Origin: Pictodentalium vernedei
Lineage: Eukaryota; Mollusca; Scaphopoda; Dentaliida; Dentaliidae
Assembly: GCA_031216915.1 (NCBI GenBank)
Contig: CM062294.1
Coordinates: 395,861,217-395,925,216, forward strand
DNA length: 64,000 nt
Direction: 5' to 3'
Shown here: one piece after another, positions 33,104 through 44,079 of the stretch
How positions within the stretch are numbered: the first letter of the stretch is position 1
Layout of the letters: every line of letters begins with the position of its first letter
Made by a program: the position numbers and the translations under genes
Notes under the pieces: model-generated
Told to the model about the DNA's origin: nothing
Databases searched by the model: none
The model's input: only the letters and a program-made list of their open reading frames with translations

Positions 33104-33344
33104 CTCTTAACCCGCCGAGTAATTTAAAAATATTTTTGATCAAATCTAGTCATGGCTGCTGTGAAGCAGCCATGACTAGATTTGATGAAAAATTCATGAA
33201 CATTTGATACAAGAAATCATTAGTTATACCGTCTACATAACTTAGAGGGGGAAAATTTGGTAAAATATTCTCAAATTTCACTTATTTTAGTAGCAATAGA
33301 TTCAGTGTCCTGGGTGGGAATATCTGCCAGCAGCATGCAAAGAG
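33104..33344. mobile_element. TTAA-flanked MITE, second type
   Basis: Flanked by TTAA (33100-33103 and 33345-33348), with ends CTCTT / AAGAG. It contains a perfect 22-bp-arm hairpin, 33139-33160 with 33165-33186 (CTAGTCATGGCTGCT). The right end (AATATCTGCCAGCAGCATGC) reappears inverted at about 45106-45150, so it is a dispersed family. piggyBac-like by target only. Confidence 0.6.
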
Positions 33345-33486
33345 TTAATAAATTACAGAGCTAACGACACATACTCATTCTATTTATATTCGTTCAGCAA
33401 GGGAACAAAATCAAATTAGGATGGGAAACAATATCTAAAATAATTAGTTTAATCTAAATGTCTTCTATAACCACACAGGTCTATGT

Positions 33487-33725
33487 ATTTTTTTATTTAT
33501 TTATTGGTGTTTAAGGTCACATATTTTTGCACAATGAATAATCTTGACCACAACATGAGTATCAACTCAAGACCAGGGGTGAGTGTTAATAAGCCATGTT
33601 GCCCATTTTAGAGAGGGTTTGCACCTCCCAAGCACTGGTAACTGGGTCCTATTTTACCAGTAAAACAGAGCCTGTTTACAAACAGTGGACAGGCACTGCT
33701 TCACTTCCCTGGGATTCCCACATGG
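33487..33725 (-). mobile_element. S2 SINE-like element with 14-bp target duplication
   Basis: Exact flanking repeats ACACAGGTCTATGT (33473-33486 and 33726-33739). On the minus strand: GGGAAGTGAAGCAGTGCC, AAAATAGGACCCAGTTACCAGTGC, AAAATGGGCAACATGG, then the tail ATGTGACCTTAAACACCAATAAATAAA. No clear tRNA-type A/B boxes. Confidence 0.9.
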
Positions 33726-33839
33726 ACACAGGTCTATGTTGAATTTACAATGGAACATTGTACTTATCTTTACACACTTTATTTTTGGCCATATATATGT
33801 GTTAATGTAATTTATTGTGAAAACTGTAAATAAATAAAA

Positions 33840-35495
33840 AAAAATATGGAAGGATTCTGACAGGCGAATCTGAAGAAGATTTTTGAAGAAATGCCCTGAA
33901 ATTAAATTTCACAAAGTTAAAATTCAAGCTCCCGTTGGGAACCCAAATATTAACACAGGCACTCGATTTGAACACACTTGACTCTCAACCCACTGAAGAT
34001 GTTGTATACTAAATATGAAAGGATTCTGACAGGTGAATCTGAAGAAGACTTTTAAAGAAATTTCCTCATATTGCACTAAGTTCAAATTCAGGTTTCCATT
34101 GGGAGCCCAAATATTAATCCATAGACCTGATCTGAACAAACTTGAATCTGACTTCCCTAGAGATTTCGTATACCAAATATGGAAGGATTCTGACAGTTGA
34201 ATCTGAAGGTTTTTTTAAGAAATTCCCTTATATTTCACCAAGTTAAAATACATTCTCCCATAGGAAGCCCAAATATTAATATTTCACTCGATTTTAACAA
34301 ATTTGAATCAGATTTCCCTAGAGATGTTGTTTATCAAATAAGAAAGGTAAATTTTATTTATAAATCAAACATCTGTTTCCTATTTATGCTGCATATCAGA
34401 TTTTGTTAAAATCGGACTAAGAGTTCTGAATAGTGAACTAGAGATGATGTATACCAAATATGAAACTATTCTGACTGATGAATCTGATAAAAAAAAGAAG
34501 GATTTTCAATGAAATTTCATCATATTGCACTAAGCTGAAATTCGGGCTACTGTAGGGAGCCCAAATATAACTCAAGGACCTGATTTGGACAAACTTGAAT
34601 CTGACCTCCCTAGAGATGTTGTATACCAAATATAAAATCATTCTGACAGGTGAATTTGAATTAAAAAAAATTTCCACACATTGCACTAAGTTATAATTTT
34701 TGCTCTCCATAGACAGCCAAAATATGAAACCCGATTTGGACAAAAATTTGTACACCAAATATCAAAACATTCTGATGATTAGTTGTGGAGAAAATTTTTT
34801 TTTAAATTTTTGCAAATGTGCTGACTCAGCATTTTCTCGATGTCCACTACAGAACACCCTGATACATCTGACGGCAATTTTTTTTTACCATTCATTTCTC
34901 CTGGTCCAAAGAATGCCTCATACCAAATAACTGTTCTCTGTTCTGTGTGCTTTGGAAAATATGGGCATTTGAAAATATTTCTATTTTTAGCTTCTGGGGT
35001 TCTCACAACAACAGGGACATGGAAAAAAATATTTTGGGCATGAGTCAAGTTCTTAAGACCCAATAATACCACATAATAAATTTTTTTCAAATCGGACCAT
35101 TGGTTCAGAAAACAGAAATTTTGGGCAAGGTCCAAAAATCCTGGCCTGCCATAACAAAGGCAAATATTGCTCCACGACCTTCATTTGAACAAATGTAATT
35201 CTACACCTCAAAATGAAGCTCCATAACAAATATCAAATCATTGTACCCACTGGTTCACAAGAAGATTTTAAAAAATTAAGGAGTTTTCTACACCCCCCCC
35301 CCCCCTTTTTGGGGCTGAGTATATCGAGTTTAACAAAAACACAATGTCCCTTTAGGACCATCACTCACACAAACTTTAAATTGACCCCGTGTTTTTGGAG
35401 GAGAAGTACAAAATATAGTGTTGACAGATGGCAGATGACAGATGCCGGGCTATTAGAAAAGCTCAGCTTGACTTTGTCAAGGTGAGCTAAAAAAA
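33840..35495. repeat. Pearl-like tandem-unit element
   Basis: P units with landmarks near 33865, 34032, 34195, 34470 and 34647 (GAATCTGAAGAAGA-TTTTAAAGAAA), each with GCTCCC-TTGGGA-CCCAAATATTAA and GAACAAACTTGAATCTGAC. A distal region follows (CTCAGCATTTTCTCGATGTC, TTTTTAGCTTCTGGGGTTC). It ends with GACAGATGGCAGATGACAGATG and AAGGTGAGCTAAAAAAAA. The 5' AAGAGGCCC block is absent. Minus-strand frames through the units are repeat shadows. Confidence 0.75.
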
Positions 35496-36660
35496 AAAAT
35501 GGACAAAAACCTGTCACTTGTGAATATCCTTCCCACATGGTGGTCTACTAGCATACCATAGATCATTTAAATCCAACATCCACTGACTGAGATAACTTTG
35601 TTTTGGCAGGGGATAAAAAAAGTGTTCAGGTTTGAATACAAGGACAACACATCCTCCAATAAAAATTAGTACATGTAATAATCTCTGTTAATTCTGTTAA
35701 ATGTGCTGACATAAGAGAATTAAAAAATCATAATAAATCATAAATATGTTTCTATATAGGAATGTGAGAGTTACGCTGATCAGCTGATATGAACCTTGTT
35801 GAAATTTTGTCTCTTATAAAGTTATAAGGGAAATGGTCTTGAAGACCATTTCCCTGTAACTTTATTGATAAAAATGATAAATTAAGGCCCCCCCCACAAA
35901 GTAGATCTTCTGTTTCTCAGGCCCTTTTTTATAAAATGGTATGTGGGCAGGTGTTGTTTAATTTTGTTTTTTTTATTTTTGTGATTATTTCTTTGCCATC
36001 AAAATTTCATGTTCTTGGTTTGTTTTATGTTTTTGACCTCTGGAATCTACAGAATAGCAATGGGTGATGGTGAAATTCATCTCTTGAGTGCAAGAAGGCA
36101 TTGCAATAAAAGGCTTGTTGAACTGAAGGATAAAATTTATCAATAAAATTTATGAATTTTATTACCTTGGGTAAAATATCAGACATAAACCATTTAACCC
36201 TTTGATCATGCCAGTTCAAGGACATTCATTGGGAGAGCCCATATTAATATTTTGGGTGGAACATCAATTTATATTTTCAACGTTGGTCTACTCTCACAAA
36301 GTCACCGAGTAACCATCTACCTTATATGATTGGGACACATTTTAATCCTGGCCTGGAACGACATCTTACAGGTCCAAACAGTTAATTTTTATTTTTTTAA
36401 GTTTGCATTGGTTATAAAAAGAGAGCAAGTGGTAGCCAAAATGTGGGAGGGCCCGAGAAACAGAGTTTTAACTTTTTTAGGCCTACTCAATATTTCTTTA
36501 AGTAATCCATTTGTTTTTTGACAAAATATGATTTTTAAAAACATCTAGATATATATGAAAATATAAGAATTTCAGGTGATTTCAGCTTTCTGAAATGAAT
36601 AATGCTCTCATGCCTCTCTATAGAAAAGGATATATTTGTAAATCATAATGAAATCTCAGC
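35496..36660. other. Flank downstream of the HSPA12-like exon
   Basis: Contains a hairpin at 35815-35867 (AGGGAAATGGTCTT / AAGACCATTTCCCT). On the minus strand an AATAAA lies at 36393-36388, about 275 bp after the stop codon, and could be the poly(A) signal of the gene at 36669-37747. No other gene is supported. Confidence 0.45.
35815..35867. repeat. Hairpin, ~26-bp arms
   Basis: TTATAAAGTTATAAGGGAAATGGTCTT pairs with AAGACCATTTCCCTGTAACTTTATT with no real loop. It is a free-standing palindrome. Confidence 0.8.
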
Positions 36661-36668
36661 AACAATAG

Positions 36669-37747
36669 TCAGTCCAAGAAATTAACCCTTGTTTTAAAGG
36701 TTTTCATGTTAGTCTTCTCTAATGCTTCTACTTCTAACTCAGTGCCTGCAAAATTTACTTTCACTTCAACGGTCCGCTTTGTGCCACCCGTAGTATCAGG
36801 CATATCTACGGTGATGGCACCAAGATACTGACAACACGACTCTGTTACATATGTAGGAGATTTCTCTGCTGCAGCGTAAATCTTTATGGACATAGATGTG
36901 TCATCTTTCTCTACAGGATGGAAATTTTTGGAAACTGTTGGCTCCCCAACCTTGAGTACCTGGTTTACTTCCACTAATTTGGAGAAACAATCGATGCAGT
37001 AATCTTGATTATCAAATACACGCTTTTTGTTTTCAGGATGCTCACCTGGTTTGAATTTTTTATTAGATCTAATTCCATATGTAAATCTTGACATTCGGAA
37101 AGAAATGACATCAGGGTTATTCCCATACAAGACAGCTCCCATCAATACAGCCATATCAGGCTGCCCTGGAATATAAATCTTTTTTGATGGAAATTGTTTT
37201 CGAATTGCATCCTGAACAAGACATGATCCTGAAAATCCACCAACCATTAATATTGTGTTGATACTTGAAACACCTTTAAGTTTGAATAATTCTTTAAGGT
37301 GGTTAACAATACTATCCACTGCTGGAGCAAATAAACTTCTTATCACAGATGACTGCAATCTCATCTTGTCGGCAGATAGGCTGAGTTTATCACCAAAGTG
37401 GGTTTTCCCAATAACCTGTTTTAAAGTTTTTCCAGTCTCTTCAAAAATCTCAAGAAGAGAAACAGGTAACTTAATAGTTACTTTTCCCTCACCTTCTAGC
37501 TTGGCATCTCGCTTCTTCATCTCAAATTCTCTGAGCAAATCTATGTAATCTTCCATACTCTTTTCTTTAAAAGTATTGAAAATTGTGTCACCGACTTTGG
37601 GTTCATCACCTCCAAAAATATTTTTCAGCATGTCAATAAATTCTTTGTCAACTTTCGTACCACCCCAAGCTCCACCTGATGCTTTATGAAGCTCCTTCAA
37701 AGTACCATTAGCTTCCCGTTCATGAACTGTGATGTCACAAGTACCAC
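36669..37747 (-). CDS. HSPA12A/B-like Hsp70 family protein, 3' terminal exon
   Basis: One long exon on the minus strand, 358 codons plus stop (TGA at 36671-36669). It opens at a good acceptor (TTTTTCTTCCAG, cut after 37748) in phase 1. The split Gly codon plus GTCDITVHE completes the D-x-GGGT phosphate motif of the actin/Hsp70 ATPase fold. Next come LKELHKASGGAWGGTKVD, strongly typical of HSPA12, and the second phosphate loop ILMVGGFSGS followed by GQPDMAVLMGAVLYG. HSPA12 proteins are divergent cytosolic Hsp70s with a split ATPase and no canonical substrate-binding lid; bivalves have many copies, often stress or immune responsive. HSPA12 proteins are usually about 550-680 residues, so this is the C-terminal 55-65%. 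No ATG begins this frame and no upstream exon was recognised in the window. The frame is fully open with no damage seen, so I favour a real gene; a stranded partial duplicate is possible. Confidence 0.9.
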
Positions 37748-38500
37748 CTGGAAGAAAAATCAGAAATGAGACTCAATTCTTATAAAAAGGAAACTGAAAT
37801 AAAGGCTATTAAAAAAAAAATCTTGTCTCTCAAGCACCCCATGTATCACTGAAAATATGCTTCATCACTCTTTCTCTTAGCTGGAAGTATATTCAATACA
37901 ATGGAACCCGTTAATTGAATAGCCACTTTGCCAATGAAAATTATTCAGTTCAATTAACAGGTATTGTGTCACTTTCCTATATTCTTGAGATAAACTTAAC
38001 ATTTATTCTATTATATCTTGTTTGACAGAGCTCCATGAGCTCTGCCAAACAAGATATAATAAATTAAATGCCTGTAGTGGATGTACTGAGGTCAAATAGG
38101 TCTATAAACAAAGGAAAACTGAGGTGAGTCAGGGTAATTTCTTGACAGGTTGCAAGATTTTTTATTCAATTAACAGGAGTTTACTCCATAACCTATATTC
38201 AATTAACAGGTCAAATTTGTACTGGAGGTATGGCAAATGGTTTTGTGTTGAGAAATTATATTCAATTAACAGGTTTGTTCAGTTAACAGGCTCCACTGTA
38301 CTAATATGCAATTGGCAATCTAAAATGTAATCAACTATATCTTGTTTGACAGTGCTCTGTAAAACAAGATATGGGTGGTTAAATTCGCAACAATTGTGTG
38401 GGAAATTTGCTGCTGAAAACATTGGTGTTTCCACAGAATAGTGTAAGGAGTTGAAATTAATAGTTCCAACTATTTTCACAACTGTTTTGTGAATTAACAA
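37748..38500 (-). other. Putative intron of the HSPA12-like gene
   Basis: Directly upstream of the acceptor. Holds the TA-flanked MITE at 37899-38298 and, just beyond it, a degraded second copy of the palindrome inside that MITE (ATATCTTGTTTGACAG...AAAACAAGATAT, 38338-38371). No coding exon was recognised. Confidence 0.5.
37899..38298. mobile_element. TA-flanked MITE (pogo/Tc1-type), 400 bp
   Basis: Ends CAATGGAACCCGTTAATTGAA and (reverse complement) CAGTGGAGCCTGTTAACTGAA, flanked by TA (37897-37898 and 38299-38300). The block ATTCAATTAACAGG repeats several times inside. CAGTGGAACC-type ends with TA targets fit pogo/Tigger-like MITEs. It carries a perfect palindrome near 38008-38068 (ATATCTTGTTTGACAGAGCTC and complement). 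Confidence 0.75.
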
Positions 38501-38504
38501 AATA

Positions 38505-39485
38505 CACAAGAGACCCCCAAGGGGCCTTAAACGGTCACCTGACAAAGTGGTTCAAAGAAGTATTTTGCCAACTGGATCACATTCAGTTAGTTACCGTTCA
38601 TCCCTACTACAGAGGAACGAAGTCATGAAATTATTCATAACTCTAGCGTCCATGTCAGATGATTATTATCATATGATCTTTTTGACTGCTGCTTCCAAGT
38701 CTTACGTCATGGCAAACACTCCCACCCCCCCCCCCCCCCCCCACCCCCAACCCTGATGGCCCAAATATCAATGCAGGGACCTGATTTGAACAAACTTGAA
38801 TCTGATGTTCATAGAGATGTTGAATAACAAATATGAAAAAATTCTGACTGGTGGAACTGAGGAAGATTTTTAAAGATATTGCAGTATGTTAAAATTCAGG
38901 CTCAAATAGGGAACCCAAATATTAACCCAGGGTCCCTATTTGAACAAACTTGAATCTGAACCCCCTAGAGGGGGCATGGTTAGCTGTCGCTGCAACCGGT
39001 TCTCATCAGATCACCAAAGTTAAGCAACGTTGGGAGCGGTTAGTAGATGACCATTTCAAAGACTGATTCGCGCCCCTGCGGTGTCCTTGGGCAAGGCACT
39101 TCACCCCGATTGCCAACATGGGGGCACGATGATGTGGTGTACTAAGGCGTACTGCACGTCGATGGTGTGCATGTCTTCAACCAATCTAACCCTGCCTGTG
39201 CCGCGGTGCAGAGTTCAGAGTTGCGATGTTGAAGAGCTGAGAGAGCAGACAGCTGCTTGTCGTTGCTCGGCGGTTTTCTCTGGGTACTTTGGCTTCCTCC
39301 ACCCATATAACTGTCAGGGTCACGATTAGCCACTGTGCATAAATATTTGACCTTAAACACCAATAAATAAATAAGACTTGGTTCAATTTGGTCCAGTAGT
39401 TTCTGAGGAGAAGTCGATAATGGGCAATGGTTGGACAGACCGATGACGGATGGAAAGTAATTAGCTTCGGTCAAGTGAGCTAATA
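38505..39485. repeat. Pearl-like element hosting a 5S-headed SINE
   Basis: Starts ACAAGAGACCCCCAAGGGGCC...GGTCACCTGACAAAG and ends CAAGTGAGCTAATAAA after GATGACGGATGGAAAG. P units lie at about 38760-38965; a C run lies at 38726-38742. The SINE at 38972-39372 interrupts it. This is one of the short full-length copies of the family. Confidence 0.75.
38972..39372 (+). mobile_element. SINE with a 5S rRNA-derived head and S1 body
   Basis: The head 38976-39052 reads like 5S rRNA: ACCGGTTCTCATCAGATCACC, AAAGTTAAGCAACGTTGGGAGCGG, TTAGTAGATGACC, the 5S internal promoter region (box A AGTTAAGC and the following elements). It is joined to the same body as the tRNA-headed SINEs: GGGCAAGGCACTTCACCCC, GTACTGCACGTCGATGGTG, GGTTTTCTCTGGGTACTTTGGC, and tail TTGACCTTAAACACCAATAAATAAATAA. 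It is therefore not a 5S gene. Target duplication unclear. Confidence 0.88.
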
Positions 39486-39567
39486 AAAAGGCATCCCTTC
39501 CTCATCATGAGACTGAGGGAAAATTGCCAAAGTTTTGATGGCGTCCTCCAGACTTGGCTGGGATAAT

Positions 39568-40138
39568 TCTTTGCCCAACACAGATAGCGGAATTTATTAT
39601 TTTAAATATTTTTCACATATTTTCCAGGGGGTACAGTGGCTCAGAGGTTAAGACAAACTGAGAGGTCCACATTTGATCCTGCATTGGATCCTTAGGCAGG
39701 GCACTTAATCCAAACTGCCCATGTAGGAGCACAATGGCGCTGTGTAATTAGGTATAATGCACGTCAATGGTGCACCTGTCTTCAACAAATGATAACCCGG
39801 CTTGTCTCGATTCAGTAAGTTGGGGAGTCTGACAGTTGCTCGCTGTTGCTCATTGGTTCTCTCCAGGTACTCAAACTTCCTCCATCCATAAAACTTTCAA
39901 CACAAGGTGACCCTGGCTATCAAAAGTGTCAATAAACTCCAATAAATAAATAAAAACTTTCCGAAAATTTCAACAAAACCATATCATGTGACATCTCATT
40001 GGAATGAGCTCAATGAGCTCATTCCAATGAGGGGTCACATGATATGGTTCAGTTAATACTTTTTGAAAAATATTTTTTTTTCAACTGCTGAATTTGCATA
40101 TAATGCAGGCAGATGTGACCAATTCATTAGGTAAAGGA
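39568..40138. mobile_element. TTAA MITE, copy 5, split by a SINE
   Basis: The left part (TTGCCCAACACAGATAGCGGAATTTATTATTTTAAATAT) runs to about 39625. The right part resumes at about 39958 with AAAATTTCAACAAAACCATATCATG and the central ATTGGAATGAGCTCAATGAG palindrome, ending GGTAAAGGA before TTAA (40139-40142). The left flank has lost a clean TTAA. Confidence 0.8.
39626..39957 (+). mobile_element. tRNA-headed S1 SINE inside the TTAA MITE
   Basis: Head with A box (AGTGGCTCAGAGGTTAAG) and B-box-like ATTTGATCCTGC. Body: GCAGGGCACTTAATCCAAACTGCC, ATGCACGTCAATGGTGC, GGTTCTCTCCAGGTACTC. The tail GTCAATAAACTCCAATAAATAAATA has a variant 3' segment (GGTGACCCTGGCTATCAAAAG) shared with the SINE at 19298. 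A short TTTCC repeat flanks it. Confidence 0.85.
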
Positions 40139-40241
40139 TTAAGATCACTCTGAGGAACACAAGCTATAGTGTGACTGTGCTTATTAGCTCATAATCTGCA
40201 AAAATTAAGTAACTCGGAACCACAACTCTACTAGGAATGAA

Positions 40242-40385
40242 AGTGTCAATGACACTGTAGCTTAACTTGTGTGTTGTATTTGATGAAAAGGATAATGTTC
40301 AATGTTTATGAAAGGATTATGAAATAAGACAAGAATTGTGATAATTGGGAATATGTTCATTTCAGTTCCTTTTATGATATGTTTT
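40242..40385. repeat. Dispersed repeat R, copy 1
   Basis: Matches 63873-64000 closely over ~125 bp: GTGTCAATGACACTGTAGC, GTATTTGATGAAAAGGATAA, TTCAATGTTTATGA, GGATTATGAAATAAGACAAGAATTGTGATAATTG. The start is a small palindrome GTCAATGAC. Function unknown. Confidence 0.75.
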
Positions 40386-40479
40386 TGATAAAAATAATAT
40401 GAGGTGTACAATGTGCTAAAGAGCTGAGGGGTGGGTTAATATGACCTCACAGTTAATGTATGTGGCCCTCACAGTTGAA

Positions 40480-41865
40480 GTATATCAACGAAAGTTACCA
40501 AGTTACAGTGAAATTATTCCAAAACGAGTCATCCTATCAAGTTACATTGAAATCCCTTCATAAATATGGCCTATAGACTGTGCTAAACGTTTTCAGGCCT
40601 CGGCCTCTGTAGCCGTCAATTTCCCAATTGTGTCCAAAAGGGGACGTTTTCATCTAGACATAATATGAAGTCAACCTACCAAGTTACAATGAAATCCCTT
40701 CATAAATATGACCTGTAAACTGTGCTAAAGGTTTTCAGGCTTTGGTCTTGGGCAGCCATCATGGTTGAATGATCGCAACCAAAAGGGGACATTCTCATCT
40801 GGGCATCATTTGGAGTGATCCTACAAGTTACAATGAAATTCCTTCATAAATATGACCTGTAGATTGTGCTCAAGGTTTTCGGTCCCCTGAAGCCATCACA
40901 GTTGACCAATCACGACCAAAAAGGGATGTCATCATCTGGGCAGTATATGGAGTCAAACTAACAGGTTACAATGAAATCCTTCCATAAATATGACCTATAG
41001 ACTATGTTAAAGGTTTTGGGGTTTTGGGCTCGGGCAGCCATCAAGGCTGAATGATCGCGACCAAAAGGGGATGTTCTCATTTAGATATTATTTGGAGTCA
41101 TCCTACCAGGCTACAATGAAATCCCTTCATAAATATGACCTACGGACTGTGCTAAAGGTTTTCAGGCAACGGGCCCCTGTAGCCGTCACAGTTGCCCAAT
41201 CGCGTCCAAAAGGGGACGTTCTCATCTAGACATTATATGAAGTCAACCTATCAAGTTACAATGAAATCACTTCATAAATATGACCTGCAGATTGAGCTAA
41301 AGGTTTTCAGGCTTTGGGCTCAGGCCGCCATCATGGTTGAAAGATCACAACCAAAAGGGGATATTCTCATCTGGGCATCATCTGGAGTGATCCTACAAAG
41401 TTACAATGAAATCCCTTCATAAATATGACCTGTAGACTGTGCTCAAGGTTTTCGGGCTTCAGGCACCTGTAGCCGTCACAGTTGAACAATCACGACCAAA
41501 AGGTGATGTCATCATCTAGGCATTATATGGAGTCAACCTAACCAGTTACAATGAAATCCTTACATAAATATGACCTATGGACTATGCTAAAGGTTTTTTG
41601 GGACCGGGCAGCCATCAAGGCTGAATGATCACGACAAAAATGGGACATTCTCATCTAGACATTATTTGGAGTCATCCTCCCTTCATAAATATGACTTGTA
41701 GACTATGCTAAAAGTTCTCGGGCTTCGGGGCCTTGTAGCCATCACAGTTGCCTAATCATGTCCAAAAGGGGACGTTCTCATCTAGACAGTATATGAAGTC
41801 AACCTACCAAGTTACAATGGAATCCCTCCATAAATATGACCTGTAGACTGTGTTCAATGGTGGAG
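40480..41865. repeat. Degenerate tandem array, ~143-bp unit, ~10 units
   Basis: AGTTACAATGAAATCCCTTCATAAATATGACC recurs near 40542, 40682, 40825, 40968, 41109, 41253, 41398, 41544, 41688 (short) and 41808. Each is followed by GTAGACTGTGCTAAAGGTTTTC, GCAGCCATCA-GGTTGA and GACCAAAAGGGGACGTTCTCATCT. Non-coding; short frames are shadows. Confidence 0.9.
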
Positions 41866-41869
41866 CCAG

Positions 41870-42668
41870 CAATTCTTAGTTGGAAAGGACAGATACATTA
41901 GGGAGGAGGGGGGATCAACTTCAGCCCCCCCCCCTCCACCCCCCATTTCCCATATTCTATCAGGTACGGTACTGACTGGTCACACATGTCTGAGCTCATC
42001 CTCTGGCATAAGCGCATCCCTAACTTTACAAATGTGAGCTACAAAGTGGCCCCTCTGAATCTTAGCACATCTTTCTACGCTTCAGTTTTAGAATAAAGTT
42101 GACTTTAATCATAGGCGCTGGTAATTACGACGAAAATAGGTAAGTAGCCATCTGATGATCACGACAACTAACCTTACCAAATACATAAAAAAAAGCAAGC
42201 TGGAGTACCCTGGTCCCGTAGGTTGGCAATGAAAATAGATCAGTCATTGAGACATGCTCTTGCAGTTCATGGTTTGACTTCCACTTTGCCATTTTCAAAC
42301 CAATTCACCTGAATGAAAAGAGTCGTGGCAGATGATTAAGAAGAATAATTGGTGCTCATTAATAGGCACTGACATCATTGAAAACATGAGTGAAGTTTTG
42401 TCAACTGCTTTGAAAACACTCGTAAAATGATGGCTAAAAATTTATCATTTTGCATAACCAAAGGACGTTCATAATAAATTGGTGTATTGTTGCACTGTTT
42501 ATCTGTAGTTTTACCATTTTTGAATCGGAATGTTGGATGAACACATAAAATATTGAATAGCACCATGCAAATGAAATTTGGGTGATCAGATAGCACCTGG
42601 AAGATCTTGCTGTGCAAACAGCAATGCAAACCCAAATAAAAAATACCCTGATTTAAATATAGAACCTT
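41870..42668. other. Unassigned stretch
   Basis: C-rich patch at 41925-41945. No gene. A 105-codon minus frame at 42375-42692 has no recognisable domain. Confidence 0.4.
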
Positions 42669-43691
42669 AGTAAGCACGCTCACATACCCCACGCGCCCCG
42701 ATATTTCAAGCTCGGAAAAGTGTAATTTTTAGGAAAATGACCCAGAAATCTGTTACTTGTATTTTTCAGAGTCCAGGGCCCATAATTTCCGCAAATACCA
42801 GCCGAGCAGAACGAAATGCAAACTTGATCTGTGAGTCATTGTGGTAGACTCACATACTAAAATGGCCATAATTTCGATAATATCTGAAAGCGTGTAGAAA
42901 AAAAGTCCGGAAAACTGTAATTTTGATGAACTTTTCAAAGTCGAAGGGCCGTAATTTCGGTAAAAATCCGTGGAGCAGAACAAAATGCAAACTTGATCTG
43001 TAGGCCACCATGTTAGACAAACATACCAAAAATCAGCTCATTATCTGGAAGAATGTAGAGAAAAAGCCCAGAAAACTGTAATTTTGATGAACTTTTCAAA
43101 GTCTATGGGGCCATAATTTTGGTAAAAATCAGTGGAGCGGAACAGAACCCAAACTTGTTCTGTAGGCCACCATGTTAGACTAACATACCAAAAATCAGCT
43201 CAATATCTGGAAGCGTGTAGGAAAAAAGTCCACAAACTGTAATTTTGATGAACTTTTCAAAGTTCAAGGGCCGTAATTTTGGTAAAAATCAGTGGCGCAG
43301 AACAAAATGCAAACTTGATCTGTAGGCCACCATGTCAGACTAACATACCAAAAATCAGCTCAATATCTGGAAGCGTATACAAAAAAAGTCCGGAAAACTG
43401 TAATTTTGATGAATTTTTCAGAGTGCAAGGGCCGTAATTTCGGTAAAAATAAGTGGAGCGGAACAAAACGCAATCTTCTTCAGTAGGCCACCATGTTAGA
43501 CTCACATAACAAATATCAGCTCAATATCTGGAAGCGTGTAGAAAAAAAGTCCGGAAAACAAGTAGGACGGACTGATGGACTGACAGACAGACGGACTGAT
43601 GGACTGACGGAATGGACTGATGGACAGACGGACAGACAGATGGACCAGTCAAAAACATTACACACCCGCAACTTGGTTGCGTGGGGTATAA
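42669..43691. mobile_element. CCCCAC-ended tandem-unit element, copy 2
   Basis: Opens with CACATACCCCACGCGCCCC. Five diverged units of ~160-165 bp follow (AACTTGATCTGTAGGCCACCATG near 42822, 42992, 43153, 43314 and 43473), with AAAACTGTAATTTTGATGAACTTTTCA in each. A GGACTGATGGACTGAC purine/pyrimidine tract comes next (43565-43645). It ends with the hairpin CGCAACTTGGTTGCG and TGGGGTATAAT. The opening ATACCCCACGC and closing GCGTGGGGTAT form inverted ends. Confidence 0.7.
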
Positions 43692-44079
43692 TGATCGGTA
43701 TTCCGGTGTACCCTGGTGTTATATTCTGAATTGCGGGGTATTTGAGTGGGCCAAATCACCAAAGCCTAAAATGAGATATGTTGAATGTATTGAGAGTAAA
43801 AGAGTTGAATTTCAAGATTGCTGACCGGCCTATATAATGGTATCACGATACGAAGAAATTTGGATGTCAGCACTGGTACCCGTATCGTGGACTGCCGTAT
43901 CGGTATATATCGGAGTACCAGGATATCGTCCCAAGCCTATGACATAAGCTCACACAACTTTGTTGGTGAGCTAAAAAGGCAGAAATCAGATAAAGAACTA
44001 AACATGGATTTCACATCACTGATGTGGGGTCAAGTTTTTCACTTCTGTTAGGCTTGTCATTAGGAGAAAATTAAATCCA
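43692..44079. other. Decayed repeat ends
   Basis: 43850-43945 (GGTATCACGATACGAAG, ACCCGTATCGTGGACTGCCGTATCGG, GATATCGTCCCAAGCCTA) looks like one end of a hAT-type MITE with subterminal GTATCG repeats; the other end was not found. TTGGTGAGCTAAAAAGG at 43962-43978 matches the pearl-like 3' end. Confidence 0.4.

Noticed and set aside
37255-37548. 97-codon plus-strand frame
   Set aside because: Antisense shadow of the HSPA12-like exon.
38976-39052. 5S rRNA gene
   Set aside because: It covers only part of 5S rRNA, lacks an intact 3' part and a Pol III T-run terminator, and is fused to a SINE body and tail.
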